Source: Verrucomicrobiota bacterium
GTDB taxonomy: Bacteria; Verrucomicrobiota; Verrucomicrobiia; Verrucomicrobiales; Verrucomicrobiaceae
Assembly (NCBI GenBank): GCA_023428335.1
Contig: JAEYYS010000107.1
Span: 1-31,040 of the forward strand
Direction: 5' to 3'
DNA: 31,040 nucleotides
This document shows positions 6,914 through 14,951 of the stretch, one piece after another. Each line of letters opens with the position of its first letter. Position 1 is the first letter of the stretch. The position numbers were made by a program, and so were the translations under genes. The notes beneath the pieces are model-generated. The model did not search any database and was not told where the DNA came from. It saw nothing but the letters and a program-made list of their open reading frames with translations.

Positions 6914-7011
6914 GACTGAAAGATCTCAATTATGTGAAGAAGCGAGCTGCTCTTGCTGTCACGCTGGCTGCAATAGACCTTCTTCTCGACCTGCCGTGCC
7001 AGCCTTCATAG
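6910..7011 (+). CDS. 33-codon ORF overlapping the SLATT gene, possible truncated partner
   Basis: An ATG at 6910 overlaps the SLATT stop (ATGA), the arrangement usual for translationally coupled genes. The 33-residue product begins MRLKDLNYVKKRAALAV and ends at TAG 7009-7011. It is amphipathic, with basic residues early and Leu/Ala-rich later. It could be a real microprotein or, more likely, the 5' remnant of a longer second gene of the SLATT module that has decayed; other frames downstream also hold stop-interrupted coding-like stretches. The exact overlap and the lack of a stop in the first 33 codons are the only support. Confidence 0.4.
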   Translation: MRLKDLNYVKKRAALAVTLAAIDLLLDLPCQPS

Positions 7012-7177
7012 TCGAAATATTGCTGTCATTCTTTATGAGTAACGAGACGCCGGTTGTCCTCTTTCGGCCTGCCCTACCTCTGGCTGCAAGCACCCGGCTG
7101 GGATCCGCGGCAACCGCATTACCTTGACGAGGCCGCAGCGCCTCCGTTCGATTCTTAAATATCTTTAATTTCAGTGC
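7012..7177 (+). other. Intergenic debris with possible gene remnant
   Basis: No complete gene is seen. One frame from 7039 to 7158 reads through 39 codons and ends with LPYLWLQAPGWDPRQPHYLD and a short acidic/Pro tail, which looks more like real protein than random translation, but it follows a stop and has no start codon. Base composition switches from AT-richer to GC-rich near 7040 and back near 7155, suggesting a short inserted fragment. Confidence 0.25.
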
Positions 7178-7498
7178 ATGAAATCACCCATTCTTCAAGA
7201 AATCCGAAATCTGCAGCAGGCAGCTGACCGAGAATCGAAAGGGGTTCAAGTGTTGTCTGAGTTTGGTGAATGTATCGCGCACGGACGAGTGAGTTTTTTG
7301 GCAGATTCCAAAGAAGGTCGATATGTGAGTATTCTTTTTTTCCCCGATTGTGAAGACGCCTTGGGCGACATAGATATGCGCGCTGGATGGCTGCTATATC
7401 GAGAGGAGAAAATTCCTGTATCTGAACGTCAGGGGATTCGCATCACTGAACCTAGGTGTGCTCATTTGGAATTGGATATCCAGCATCTGCTTGGATAA
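7178..7498 (+). CDS. Small hypothetical protein
   Basis: A 106-residue acidic, soluble protein with no recognised family. The N-terminus is predicted helical (ILQEIRNLQQAADRES), the middle has beta-like segments (GRYVSILFFPD), and the C-terminus ends HLELDIQHLLG. It has no signal peptide or membrane helix. Its codon use is AT-richer than the flanking housekeeping genes, like the SLATT gene upstream, so both probably arrived together. The ATG follows AT-rich DNA (AAATATCTTTAATTTC) that could hold a promoter; no clear Shine-Dalgarno site is visible. It could be an antitoxin- or immunity-like protein, but that is only a guess from size and setting. Confidence 0.5.
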   Translation: MKSPILQEIRNLQQAADRESKGVQVLSEFGECIAHGRVSFLADSKEGRYVSILFFPDCEDALGDIDMRAGWLLYREEKIPVSERQGIRITEPRCAHLELDIQHLLG

Positions 7499-7685
7499 TG
7501 ATTGAGGTTTTCAGGTTGATTTGATGGCCGGCAGGATGGTCAACTTTTCCTCCAGCCAAAGCCTATTCTCACAATGAAAAGCGCTTTCCGTGAGCGGCAC
7601 CCAGGAAGATATCAAACGCCAGGCTGCCTTTAGTAAGGTGAATGGCTTGCCTCACTGAATCTTTTGCAAAGTCTGCATCTATGCT
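7499..7685. other. Intergenic region, no gene recognised
   Basis: This stretch separates two convergent genes. It contains only short frames; one of ~25 codons near 7577-7657 (including GTQEDIKRQAAFSKVNG) looks protein-like but lacks a supported start. No strong terminator is visible. Confidence 0.4.
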
Positions 7686-8225
7686 TCAGAATGGCCACCA
7701 GCTTTTCTTCAAGACGTAACCTAGACTGCCATCGCGCTCGTCAACTTGCACTAAGTCACCGCCTTTGGCTAAAAAGGTAGTGCTTTTGTTTAGTTGGACT
7801 ATAGTTAAATACCCTCGCGATTTGAGTTCTTTGAGGGATAAATAATATTTTGTGGTGGTCAGATTGAGTGTTTCACAGACTTCGGTGTAAATATCGATGT
7901 CGATAGCGTAACAGATATGCCTTTTACTTGAGACGACCCCTGTGCTATTCTTTGTAACCACATCCGCGGTGCCGTCACTCAGGATGTTGAGTTCCTGAAT
8001 ATCAAAAGGTCGAGTTGAGGCGCCGCGATACTTGCCTTCAAGGCTGGATAGCATGGATGAGTGTGCTTCTTTTTGAGATTCTAGTATGTCAACTTCATAA
8101 GTTTTTCCCAAAATTGATATGATAGGCTTGTATTTATCATAAGCGAGCACTTCAGTGACTTGTGTGCTTATGACTGCCAGAAGAAGGATTGTCGTAAATA
8201 CTTTGGTCCGAAATAATCTTTTCAT
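7686..8225 (-). CDS. Secreted hypothetical protein
   Basis: A 179-residue protein with a clear Sec signal peptide: basic MKRLFRTK, then hydrophobic VFTTILLLAVISTQV, with likely cleavage after VLA near residue 28. The mature part has beta-like segments and two cysteines (in RHICYAID and TEVCETL) that could form a disulfide in the periplasm. No family is recognised. Its gene is AT-richer than its neighbours and faces the small gene at 7178-7498. It lies downstream of the large dehydrogenase gene on the same strand but is separated from it by a good terminator (8270-8300), so it is probably transcribed on its own. The ATG chosen fits the signal peptide exactly. Confidence 0.6.
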   Translation of the reverse strand: MKRLFRTKVFTTILLLAVISTQVTEVLAYDKYKPIISILGKTYEVDILESQKEAHSSMLSSLEGKYRGASTRPFDIQELNILSDGTADVVTKNSTGVVSSKRHICYAIDIDIYTEVCETLNLTTTKYYLSLKELKSRGYLTIVQLNKSTTFLAKGGDLVQVDERDGSLGYVLKKSWWPF

Positions 8226-8269
8226 AAGGAATGAGGTGTGACTAGAAGGGGTCTACCCTGGACAACCAA

Positions 8270-8300
8270 AACGCGAGCCGGCTTCCGCCAAGCTCGCGCT
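8270..8300 (-). terminator. Intrinsic terminator of the dehydrogenase operon
   Basis: On the minus strand a perfect 7-bp stem CGCGAGC/GCTCGCG encloses an inner GGC/GCC stem with a GGAA loop and is followed by TTTT. It begins 19 nt after the stop codon of the dehydrogenase gene (8319). Confidence 0.65.
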
Positions 8301-8318
8301 TTGATCCGCGTCTCCTCC

Positions 8319-11300
8319 TTACTGGAACATCTTGTCCTGGGCGTTGCCGCCGCTGAGGAGGTAGGCGATGAGGTCGAGCAGTTCGGTTTCGTTGAGGGCG
8401 TTGATGAGGCCGGGGGGCATCATGGAGACCTGGCGGGTGCCTTTTTTGGCGATGTCTTTTTCGTCGACGGCGACGTGGTCGTTGGGGGCGAAGGGGTTGG
8501 TCATGACGAAGACCTTGCCGTTTTCCTCGACGATGATGCGGCCGAGCATGGTGGTGCCGTCCTTCATGACGAGTTCGTGGCTGTCATACTGGTCGGAGAT
8601 GACCTTGCTGGGGTCGACGATGTTTTCCATGAGGTCGCGCAGGGTGTAGCGGTTGCCCGAGCCGGTGAGGTCGGGGCCGATGCTGCCGCCCTCGCCGTTG
8701 AAGCGGTGGCAGGTGGCGCACATGGTGGCGCGGTACATGGCCTCGCCGTTGGCGAAGTTGCGCTTGCTCAGGCCCTTGGCGGCGAGGGCGGTGGCCTCGT
8801 CGACACTCCAGGCGCGGCCGGGGCCCTTGGGGGCGACGTAGTTGGCAATGGTGACGGCCTCGCTGCGGCTGCTGAGGGTGTCGAGTTCGGCGCGTTCGGC
8901 CTCGGGCACGAACCGGGCGAGGGCTTCCTTGCGGGTGTTCTCGATGAAGCCCTTGAAGCTGTTGCCGCCCTTCCAGGTGCGGGCGCGCGGGAACCAGGAG
9001 AAGTAGGTGCGGCGCAGTTCCGGGGTCCAGCCGGCGGTGGCGTTGCGCAGCGCGAACATGTAGGCGATCTGCTGGGCGTTCGGCCGGCTGCCGGCGGCGG
9101 CGCGGGCGGCGTTGGCGTAGCCGTCGTTGCGGCTCAGCACGGCGTCGCTGGCGACCTCCTGGAAGTCGTCGCCGGCGGTGGCCATGAGGGCCAGGGTCTT
9201 CGACGGAGCGGCGGTGGAATCGAGGGCGACCAGCAACTGGCAGAGTTCGCGGTTGATCATGGCGTCGTTGGCCGGATACAGCGGCTCGAGCTTTGCGCAG
9301 ACGGCGGCGCAGACTTCGGCGTCGGGTTTGCCGAGGCGGGTGAAGACGAGCTGCAGGGCGCGCAGGGCGGCGAGCTGCTGGCCGCGCGAGAGCTGGGCGC
9401 CTTCGAGTCGGCCGAGGGTTTGCAGCAGGCCGAGCTGCAACTCCACCTTGTCGGCCGGCACCGGGGCCAGGCCTTCCGAGGAGGCGCCGGGCTCGGGCTT
9501 GGCGGCGGGCGGGGTCGAGGTGCCGCCGTTGACGCGGGCGAGGGCGATGACGGCCTCGATGATGGCCTGCGGATGGGTTTCGGCGAGGGCGCGCTCGCGC
9601 CAGAGGTCCTGCGGCAGGCGCTCGATGGCGACGCGGGCGGCGTAGCGCACGTGGCGGTCGCTGTGGCTGAGGTAGGGCCAGGCGGCGGCGAGGATTTTCT
9701 GCGGGTCGGCGGAGTGATCGACGTGGAACTGCTCGAGGGTGTGGCGCATGCGCTGCTCCTCATCGAGCGGCAGGGCCTGGGCGGGCGCGGTGGATTCGTC
9801 GCCCACGTAGGTGACGCGGTACACGCCCGACTGGGTGCGGCGACCGCCGACGGCGAAGTACATGGCGCCGTCCTGCGGATGGATGATGACGTCGGTGAGC
9901 GGCAGGGGTTTGCCGAAGACGAACTCCTCCTTCTCGGCGAGGTAGCTGCCGCCCTTCGGCTGCAGGTGGATGGCCCACATTGTGCCGTAGGTCCAGTCGC
10001 CGACGAAGACCGCGCGCTGGTACTTGGCGGGGAACTTGGCGCCCTTGCCGCTGACGACGCCGGTGGGGCTGCCGGGGCCGATGTCGAGGGTGGTGGGCAG
10101 GGAATCGGGGTAGTAGTCCGGCCACTTGCCGCTGCCGCTGCGCCAGCCGAAGTCGGCGCCGCTGACGCAGTGATTGACGCGGGTGGGGCGGTACCAGGGC
10201 GAGCCGATGTCCCATTCCATGTCGGCATCGTAGGTGAAGAGTTCGCCGCCGAGGTCGAAGGCGATGTCGAACTGGTTGCGGAAGCCGTAGCAGAACAGCT
10301 CCACGTTTTTGCCATCGGGATCCATGCTGCAGATGAAGCCGCCGGGGGCCATGCGGCCGCGGGCGTGGCCGTTGGCATCCCACATGCGCGGCAGGACGTG
10401 GTCTTCGGCCCAGAGTTTCGCCGGCCGGCTGGTGCTCAGTTCGTTGGGCAGCTCGGTGTGGTTGCCGCCATTGAAGAAGAGGCGCTTGCCGTCGGGGCTG
10501 ACGACCAGGCTGTGCAGGCCGTGTTCGCCGCCGCCCTTCATGGTGACCAGCTTCTCGGTCTGGTCATACTGGTCGTCGCCATTGGTGTCGCGCAGGCGGT
10601 ACAGGCCGTTCTGCTGGCCGTTCTCGTTGACCATGACGTAGAGGCTGTCGAAGGCGTAGAGCAGGCCGTGGGCCTTGCCCATCTCGATTGGCAGCTTTTC
10701 CGGCTTGAGCGGTGCCGGGTCACTGCCCCGGCCTACAGGGGGGACGGTCATGCGGTAGAGGGCGCCGTACTGGTCGCCAGCGATCAGGCGGCCCTTGGCG
10801 TCGACCGTCAGCGCCACCCAGGAGCCCTGGTCTTCCTTGGGCACGTTGTAGAGTCGCTCCACCTTGAAGCCCTTGGCGACGCCGATCTGGTCGGCGGCGA
10901 TGACTTCCGTGCTGGCGGCGGGTTTGGCCGCGCCGCGTTCCAGGGCCTTGCCCCAGGGGCCGGCGCCGTACTCGGCGATCACCACCGCCGGTTGCCAGGC
11001 TTCCTTGCCGGTGGGGGTGGCCTGCCACTGGCCGTTGGTTTCGATGACCTCGACGGTGCCGTTCTGCTTCTCCAGTTCCAGCGTCAGCACGAGCGCGGCG
11101 ACGCCGCCCTTGTTGCGCGCCTTCACCACCAGGTGGTTTTCGCCGCCGATGAGCAGGTGCTTGAGGGCGTCGACCTTGACCGGCTCCTGCCAGTCGGGGT
11201 TCACGGCGACCGACTTGCCGTTGAGGAGGATCTCCGCGCCGTTGTCGCAGGTGGCGCTGAGGGTGGCGGCCTTCGGGGTCAGCTTGACGTTGAAGCGGTG

Positions 11301-11417
11301 CTGGAAGGTGACCTGCTCGTCGTTGGGCGACTTTTTCGACAGCCAGATCCACTGTGGCGCGGCCTGGGCGGCACCGGCGAGGGCGAGAAGGGCGGGGAGG
11401 AGGAGACGGATTTGCAT
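8319..11417 (-). CDS. PVC-type secreted dehydrogenase with C-terminal cytochrome c domain
   Basis: This 1032-residue exported protein has a signal peptide (1-~20, ending AAQA), an N-terminal beta-sandwich (~21-165, QWIWL start), a glucose/sorbosone-dehydrogenase-like beta-propeller (~185-560, with the conserved FCYGFRNQFDIAFD and VNHCVSGADFGWRSG segments), a HEAT-like helical region (~580-850) and a cytochrome c domain with haem motif CATCH (900-904) and the GPDLTGSG segment. This order is typical of Planctomycetota/Verrucomicrobiota membrane-bound dehydrogenase proteins, thought to oxidise sugars or sugar derivatives in the periplasm and pass electrons to c-type cytochromes. The substrate is unknown. 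It lies 51 nt downstream of the lipoprotein cytochrome gene, an obvious partner. Residues ~226-235 (VGRGSDPAP) are encoded by a copy of the 25-nt hairpin repeat. Confidence 0.9.
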   Translation of the reverse strand: MQIRLLLPALLALAGAAQAAPQWIWLSKKSPNDEQVTFQHRFNVKLTPKAATLSATCDNGAEILLNGKSVAVNPDWQEPVKVDALKHLLIGGENHLVVKARNKGGVAALVLTLELEKQNGTVEVIETNGQWQATPTGKEAWQPAVVIAEYGAGPWGKALERGAAKPAASTEVIAADQIGVAKGFKVERLYNVPKEDQGSWVALTVDAKGRLIAGDQYGALYRMTVPPVGRGSDPAPLKPEKLPIEMGKAHGLLYAFDSLYVMVNENGQQNGLYRLRDTNGDDQYDQTEKLVTMKGGGEHGLHSLVVSPDGKRLFFNGGNHTELPNELSTSRPAKLWAEDHVLPRMWDANGHARGRMAPGGFICSMDPDGKNVELFCYGFRNQFDIAFDLGGELFTYDADMEWDIGSPWYRPTRVNHCVSGADFGWRSGSGKWPDYYPDSLPTTLDIGPGSPTGVVSGKGAKFPAKYQRAVFVGDWTYGTMWAIHLQPKGGSYLAEKEEFVFGKPLPLTDVIIHPQDGAMYFAVGGRRTQSGVYRVTYVGDESTAPAQALPLDEEQRMRHTLEQFHVDHSADPQKILAAAWPYLSHSDRHVRYAARVAIERLPQDLWRERALAETHPQAIIEAVIALARVNGGTSTPPAAKPEPGASSEGLAPVPADKVELQLGLLQTLGRLEGAQLSRGQQLAALRALQLVFTRLGKPDAEVCAAVCAKLEPLYPANDAMINRELCQLLVALDSTAAPSKTLALMATAGDDFQEVASDAVLSRNDGYANAARAAAGSRPNAQQIAYMFALRNATAGWTPELRRTYFSWFPRARTWKGGNSFKGFIENTRKEALARFVPEAERAELDTLSSRSEAVTIANYVAPKGPGRAWSVDEATALAAKGLSKRNFANGEAMYRATMCATCHRFNGEGGSIGPDLTGSGNRYTLRDLMENIVDPSKVISDQYDSHELVMKDGTTMLGRIIVEENGKVFVMTNPFAPNDHVAVDEKDIAKKGTRQVSMMPPGLINALNETELLDLIAYLLSGGNAQDKMFQ
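10714..10738 (-). repeat. 25-nt hairpin element inside the dehydrogenase gene, copy 4
   Basis: Read on the minus strand it matches the other three copies at 23 of 25 positions. The two differences (positions 9 and 23) face each other in the stem and turn a G-C pair into C-G, so the hairpin is kept. It is in the same reading sense as the gene and encodes part of a loop between two propeller strands. Confidence 0.85.
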
Positions 11418-11468
11418 CGCGCGGAATGGAGCGCGCGGGGCCCGGGGGTCAACCGGATTGCGCCGGCC

Positions 11469-11891
11469 TCACTCCGAGCGCGGGCGTCGCCCCTGGGCAT
11501 GCAGCAGGGCCTCCGAACCGGCCGGCACCGGCGCGCCGGCGGTGATCCAGGCGCGCAAGACCTCGACATCGCGACGCGGGATGGCATGGCCGGTCGGCGG
11601 CATGGCACCGGGCACGGTGTCGGCAAAGGTGACCACCTGGAAGAAGCGGCTTTGCGCCGGCTGACCCGGCACGATCCAGTTGCCGGGACCGATCAGGCGG
11701 CGCAGGGCGGCGGTGCTGTGGATCGGCGGCATGTGCGACAGGCGGTTGTCGCCATGGCAATGCACGCAGTGGGTTTCCAACACCCGGCGGGCGTCGCGGA
11801 AACCGGCCTCGACCTGCGGGTCTGGCGATGGCTGGCAGGCACTGAGCAGGGCGACAAGCGTCGCCAACAGACAGGGAAGGGAGCGGGTCAT
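11469..11891 (-). CDS. Lipoprotein c-type cytochrome
   Basis: This 140-residue protein has a lipoprotein signal (MTRSLPCLLATLVALL then lipobox LSAC, lipidated Cys at ~19) and one haem-binding motif CVHCH (~42-46) in the setting FRDARRVLETHCVHCHGDNR. Further on, IHSTAALRRLIGPGNWIVPG, SRFFQVV and GAMPPTG resemble the Planctomycete-type cytochrome c domain, in which a Met in an MPP-type segment can be the distal ligand. It is probably anchored in a membrane facing the periplasm and takes electrons from the dehydrogenase encoded 51 nt downstream. The frame stays open upstream across pseB, but the lipoprotein signal fixes the start at 11891. Confidence 0.85.
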   Translation of the reverse strand: MTRSLPCLLATLVALLSACQPSPDPQVEAGFRDARRVLETHCVHCHGDNRLSHMPPIHSTAALRRLIGPGNWIVPGQPAQSRFFQVVTFADTVPGAMPPTGHAIPRRDVEVLRAWITAGAPVPAGSEALLHAQGRRPRSE

Positions 11892-12003
11892 GCGTAAATC
11901 CAGTATCGCATCAAACCGCTGTCGATGAAACCGGAATGCGCGGTTGGGTCGCCAATTTCCGGCTTGCCATGCCCGGGGACATCGCCCAAGTATCGACGCA
12001 TTC

Positions 12004-12030
12004 GCCCGGGCCAGATCGGGCATCTTTTTT
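12004..12030 (+). promoter_or_regulatory. Terminator-like hairpin in the pseB leader
   Basis: GCCCG (12004-12008) pairs with CGGGC (12017-12021) around an 8-nt loop, followed by ATC and six Ts. It ends 11 nt upstream of the pseB start, so it could attenuate the cluster or be a weak terminator of upstream plus-strand transcription. The 5-bp stem is short, so this is tentative. Confidence 0.3.
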
Positions 12031-12041
12031 CCCGCATTCAC

Positions 12042-13058
12042 GTGTTGAAATCCCAGTCCTTTCTCATTACCGGGGGCACCGGTTCCTTCGGTCACAAGTG
12101 TGTCTCCCGGCTGCTGGAGAATCCCGAGGTCCGCCGCGTGGTCATTTATTCGCGCGACGAATTGAAGCAGTTCGAGATGGCGCAGCGCTTCACCGACCGG
12201 CGCATCCGCTTCTTCATCGGCGACGTCCGCGACCGCGAGCGCTTGACCCACGCGATGGAGGGCATCGACACTGTCATTCATGCCGCCGCCCTCAAGCAGG
12301 TGCCGACCGCGGAGTACAACCCCTTCGAGTGCATCAAGACCAACGTGCTCGGTGCCGAGAACGTCATCCAGGCCTGCATGGCGGCCGGCGTGCGCAATGT
12401 CGTGGCTCTGTCGACCGACAAGGCCGCCGCGCCGATCAATCTGTACGGGGCCACCAAGCTCTGCTCCGACAAACTCTTCATCGCCGCCAACAACGTGCGC
12501 GGCGGCCAGGACATCCGCTTCAGTGTCGTCCGCTACGGCAACGTCATGGGCTCGCGCGGTTCGGTGATCCCGTTCTTCCTGGAACGGCGCAAGACCGGCG
12601 TGTTGCCGATCACCGACACGCAGATGACCCGCTTCAACATCACCCTCGACGAGGGGGTGGACCTGGTGATGCATGCCTTGGACCACGCGCTCGGCGGTGA
12701 GATCTTTGTGCCGCGCATCCCCTCCTATCGCATTGGCGACGTCGCCACGGCCATCGGTCCGAAGTGCGAGCAGCCGATCGTCGGCATCCGCCCCGGCGAG
12801 AAGATCCACGAGGAGATGATCACCGAGACCGACGCCCTGCAGACGATCGAGACGGAGCGGTACTACATCATCGTGCCGATGCTGTATGGTCACACGGCGG
12901 CCAAGCTCATGGAGCGTTATTCGGCGGCCCACGGCGGCACGCCGGTGCCGGCCGGCTTCTCCTACAACTCCGGGAAAAACACCGACTGGCTGAGCGTGGA
13001 GCAGATCCGCGAGCTGATCCGCCAGCACGTCGATCCGGGCTTCACGGTCGAGGCATGA
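12042..13058 (+). CDS. pseB: UDP-GlcNAc 4,6-dehydratase (inverting), PseB
   Basis: PseB carries out the first step of pseudaminic acid synthesis: 4,6-dehydration and C5 inversion of UDP-GlcNAc in the cytoplasm. The 338-residue protein is an extended SDR enzyme: Rossmann motif TGGTGSFG (10-17), the KQVPTAEYNP segment after the fourth strand (~85-94), and the catalytic region STDKAAAPINLYGATK with T125, D126, K127 and Y135, as in characterised PseB proteins. The start is placed at GTG 12042; TTG 12045 is equally possible, while the frame upstream lacks family similarity. It is the first gene of the cluster and overlaps pseC by 4 nt (ATGA). Confidence 0.94.
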   Translation: MLKSQSFLITGGTGSFGHKCVSRLLENPEVRRVVIYSRDELKQFEMAQRFTDRRIRFFIGDVRDRERLTHAMEGIDTVIHAAALKQVPTAEYNPFECIKTNVLGAENVIQACMAAGVRNVVALSTDKAAAPINLYGATKLCSDKLFIAANNVRGGQDIRFSVVRYGNVMGSRGSVIPFFLERRKTGVLPITDTQMTRFNITLDEGVDLVMHALDHALGGEIFVPRIPSYRIGDVATAIGPKCEQPIVGIRPGEKIHEEMITETDALQTIETERYYIIVPMLYGHTAAKLMERYSAAHGGTPVPAGFSYNSGKNTDWLSVEQIRELIRQHVDPGFTVEA

Positions 13059-14230
13059 GCGACCCCTTTCTGCCCTACGGTCGCCAAAGCCTCGACGAGG
13101 CGGACATCGCCGCGGTGGTGGAGGTCCTGCACTCCGATTTCCTGACCCAGGGACCGGCCGTGCCGCGCTTTGAAAAGGCGGTGGCCGGCTGGTGCGGCGC
13201 CCGTCACGGCATCGCCCTCGCCAACGGCACCGCCACCCTGCACTGTGCCGCCAAGGCGCTCGGGCTGGGGCATGGCGACCACCTGTGGACCTCGCCGATC
13301 ACCTTTGTCGCCTCGGCCAATGCGGGCCGCTACTGCGGCGCCAAGATCGACTTCGTCGACATCGATCCCGCCACCGCGCTGATGTGCCCCGAGCGGCTGG
13401 AGGCCAAGCTGGTCCAGGCCGAAAAGGACGGCACGCTGCCGAAGATCGTCGTGCCCGTGCATTTCGCCGGTCAGTCCTGCGACATGCCGCGCCTGCATGC
13501 GCTCGGCCAAAAGTATGGCTTCAAGATCCTCGAAGACGCCGCCCATGCCCTCGGCGGTGAATTCCTCGGCGAGCGCATCGGCAATGCCAAATGGTCGGAC
13601 GCCGTCTCGCACAGCTTTCATCCGGTGAAGATCATCACCAGCGGCGAGGGCGGCATGATCACCACCAACGACGACGAGCTCGCCTGGCGCATCGCCACCC
13701 TGCGCACGCATGGCATCACCCGCGAGCCGGACCGGATGCAGGGTGAATCGCATGGCCCGTGGTACTACCAGCAGTTGGAGCTCGGCTTCAACTACCGCCT
13801 GACCGACCTGCAGGCGGCGCTCGGCGCCAGCCAGATGGGCAAGCTGGAAGCCTTTGCGCGTCGCCGCCGCGAGCTGGCCGACCTGTACGATCGCGAACTC
13901 GCCGGCCTGCCGCTGCGACCGCTGGCGCGCGACCCGCGCGGCATCAGCGGCTGGCATTTGTACATGATCGTGCTCGACCTCGACGCCATTCGCCCGCGGA
14001 CGCGTCGCCAGGTCTTCGAAAGCCTGCGCGCCCAGGGCCTCGGCGTGAATGTACACTACATTCCCGTGCATCTGCAGCCCGACTACGCCCGGCTGGGTTT
14101 TGAACCCGGCATGTTCCCCGAGGCCGAGCGTTATTACGAGGCCTGCATCACCCTGCCGCTGTTCCCGGCCATGACCGATGCCGACGTGACCCGCGTGCGC
14201 ACCGCGCTTGAACAGGCGCTGGCGGCGTGA
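13055..14230 (+). CDS. pseC: UDP-4-amino-4,6-dideoxy-AltNAc aminotransferase, PseC
   Basis: PseC is the PLP enzyme that aminates the 4-keto sugar made by PseB, with glutamate as usual donor. The 391-residue protein belongs to the DegT/DnrJ/EryC1 family: ALANGTATLHCAAKALG (~54-70), the PLP-ring segment ILEDAAHALGGE (D161, H164), the Schiff-base lysine K192 in SFHPVKIITSGEGGM, and the C-terminal GVNVHYIPVHLQPDY segment typical of PseC. It starts inside the pseB stop (ATGA overlap), so the two are translationally coupled. Twenty-five nt separate it from pseF. Length and motifs are normal. Confidence 0.94.
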   Translation: MSDPFLPYGRQSLDEADIAAVVEVLHSDFLTQGPAVPRFEKAVAGWCGARHGIALANGTATLHCAAKALGLGHGDHLWTSPITFVASANAGRYCGAKIDFVDIDPATALMCPERLEAKLVQAEKDGTLPKIVVPVHFAGQSCDMPRLHALGQKYGFKILEDAAHALGGEFLGERIGNAKWSDAVSHSFHPVKIITSGEGGMITTNDDELAWRIATLRTHGITREPDRMQGESHGPWYYQQLELGFNYRLTDLQAALGASQMGKLEAFARRRRELADLYDRELAGLPLRPLARDPRGISGWHLYMIVLDLDAIRPRTRRQVFESLRAQGLGVNVHYIPVHLQPDYARLGFEPGMFPEAERYYEACITLPLFPAMTDADVTRVRTALEQALAA

Positions 14231-14255
14231 CAGTTTGATTTGCACCCCTCTTCTC

Positions 14256-14951
14256 ATGTCAGCCGTGGCCATCATCCTCGCCCGCAGCGGCAGCAAGCGC
14301 ATCCCGGGCAAGAACCTGCGGTTGTTCCTCGGGCATCCGGTCATTCACTACCCGATCCGCGCGGCGCTGGAATCCGGCTGCTTCGACGAGGTCATGGTGT
14401 CGACCGATGATGAGCAGATCGCCGCGGTGGCCCGTGCGGCCGGGGCGGTGACGCCGTTCAAGCGCACGCCGGAGAACGCCAGCGACCAGGCCACCACCAC
14501 CGATGCCCTGCTGGAGGTCATCGCCCAGTATCGCGCGGCGGGTCGCGAGTTTGACTTCATCTGCGGCATGTATGCCTCCGCGCCGCTCATTTCCGTGGAC
14601 CACCTGCGCGCCGGCTGGGAGATCATCAAGAATGACCCCAAGGCGCAGACGGTGATGCCGGTGATCCGCTACGGCTATCCGGTGCAGCGCGCCTTTGTCG
14701 TCGAGCAGGGACAGTTGCAACTGATGATGCCCGAGTTTGGGTTCACCCGCTCGCAGGACCTGCCGGTTGCCTACCACGACGCCGGGCAGTGGTACTGGAT
14801 GCGCGTGGCCGACTTTGAGCGCGGTCGCAAGGTGTTTGCCGACCGCTGCCTGCCGCTGGAGCTTTCCGAGCTGGAGGTGCAGGACATCGACAACGAGGTC
14901 GACTGGAAACTCGCCGAATTGAAGGCACGCATTCAAAAGGGACTGCTGTGA
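14256..14951 (+). CDS. pseF: Pseudaminic acid cytidylyltransferase, PseF
   Basis: PseF activates the finished nonulosonic acid with CTP to give CMP-pseudaminic acid. The 231-residue protein has the CMP-sugar synthetase signature at its N-terminus: AIILARSGSKRIPGKN, with R10, K14 and K19. Further family features are the STDDEQIAAVARAAGA segment and the C-terminal EVQDIDNEVDWKLAELK ending. Sialic (NeuA) and legionaminic (LegF) enzymes are close relatives; the assignment to Pse rests on its position between pseC and pseG. The ATG gives the normal N-terminus; a longer frame starting in the pseC tail is not needed. It overlaps the next gene by 4 nt (GTGA). Confidence 0.9.
   Translation: MSAVAIILARSGSKRIPGKNLRLFLGHPVIHYPIRAALESGCFDEVMVSTDDEQIAAVARAAGAVTPFKRTPENASDQATTTDALLEVIAQYRAAGREFDFICGMYASAPLISVDHLRAGWEIIKNDPKAQTVMPVIRYGYPVQRAFVVEQGQLQLMMPEFGFTRSQDLPVAYHDAGQWYWMRVADFERGRKVFADRCLPLELSELEVQDIDNEVDWKLAELKARIQKGLL

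Noticed and set aside
8238..11897. A stop-free plus-strand frame of about 1219 codons opposite the dehydrogenase gene
   Set aside because: It mirrors the GC-rich third codon positions of the true gene, is Gly/Ala/Val-rich low-complexity, and has no domain. The minus-strand protein has clear family motifs.
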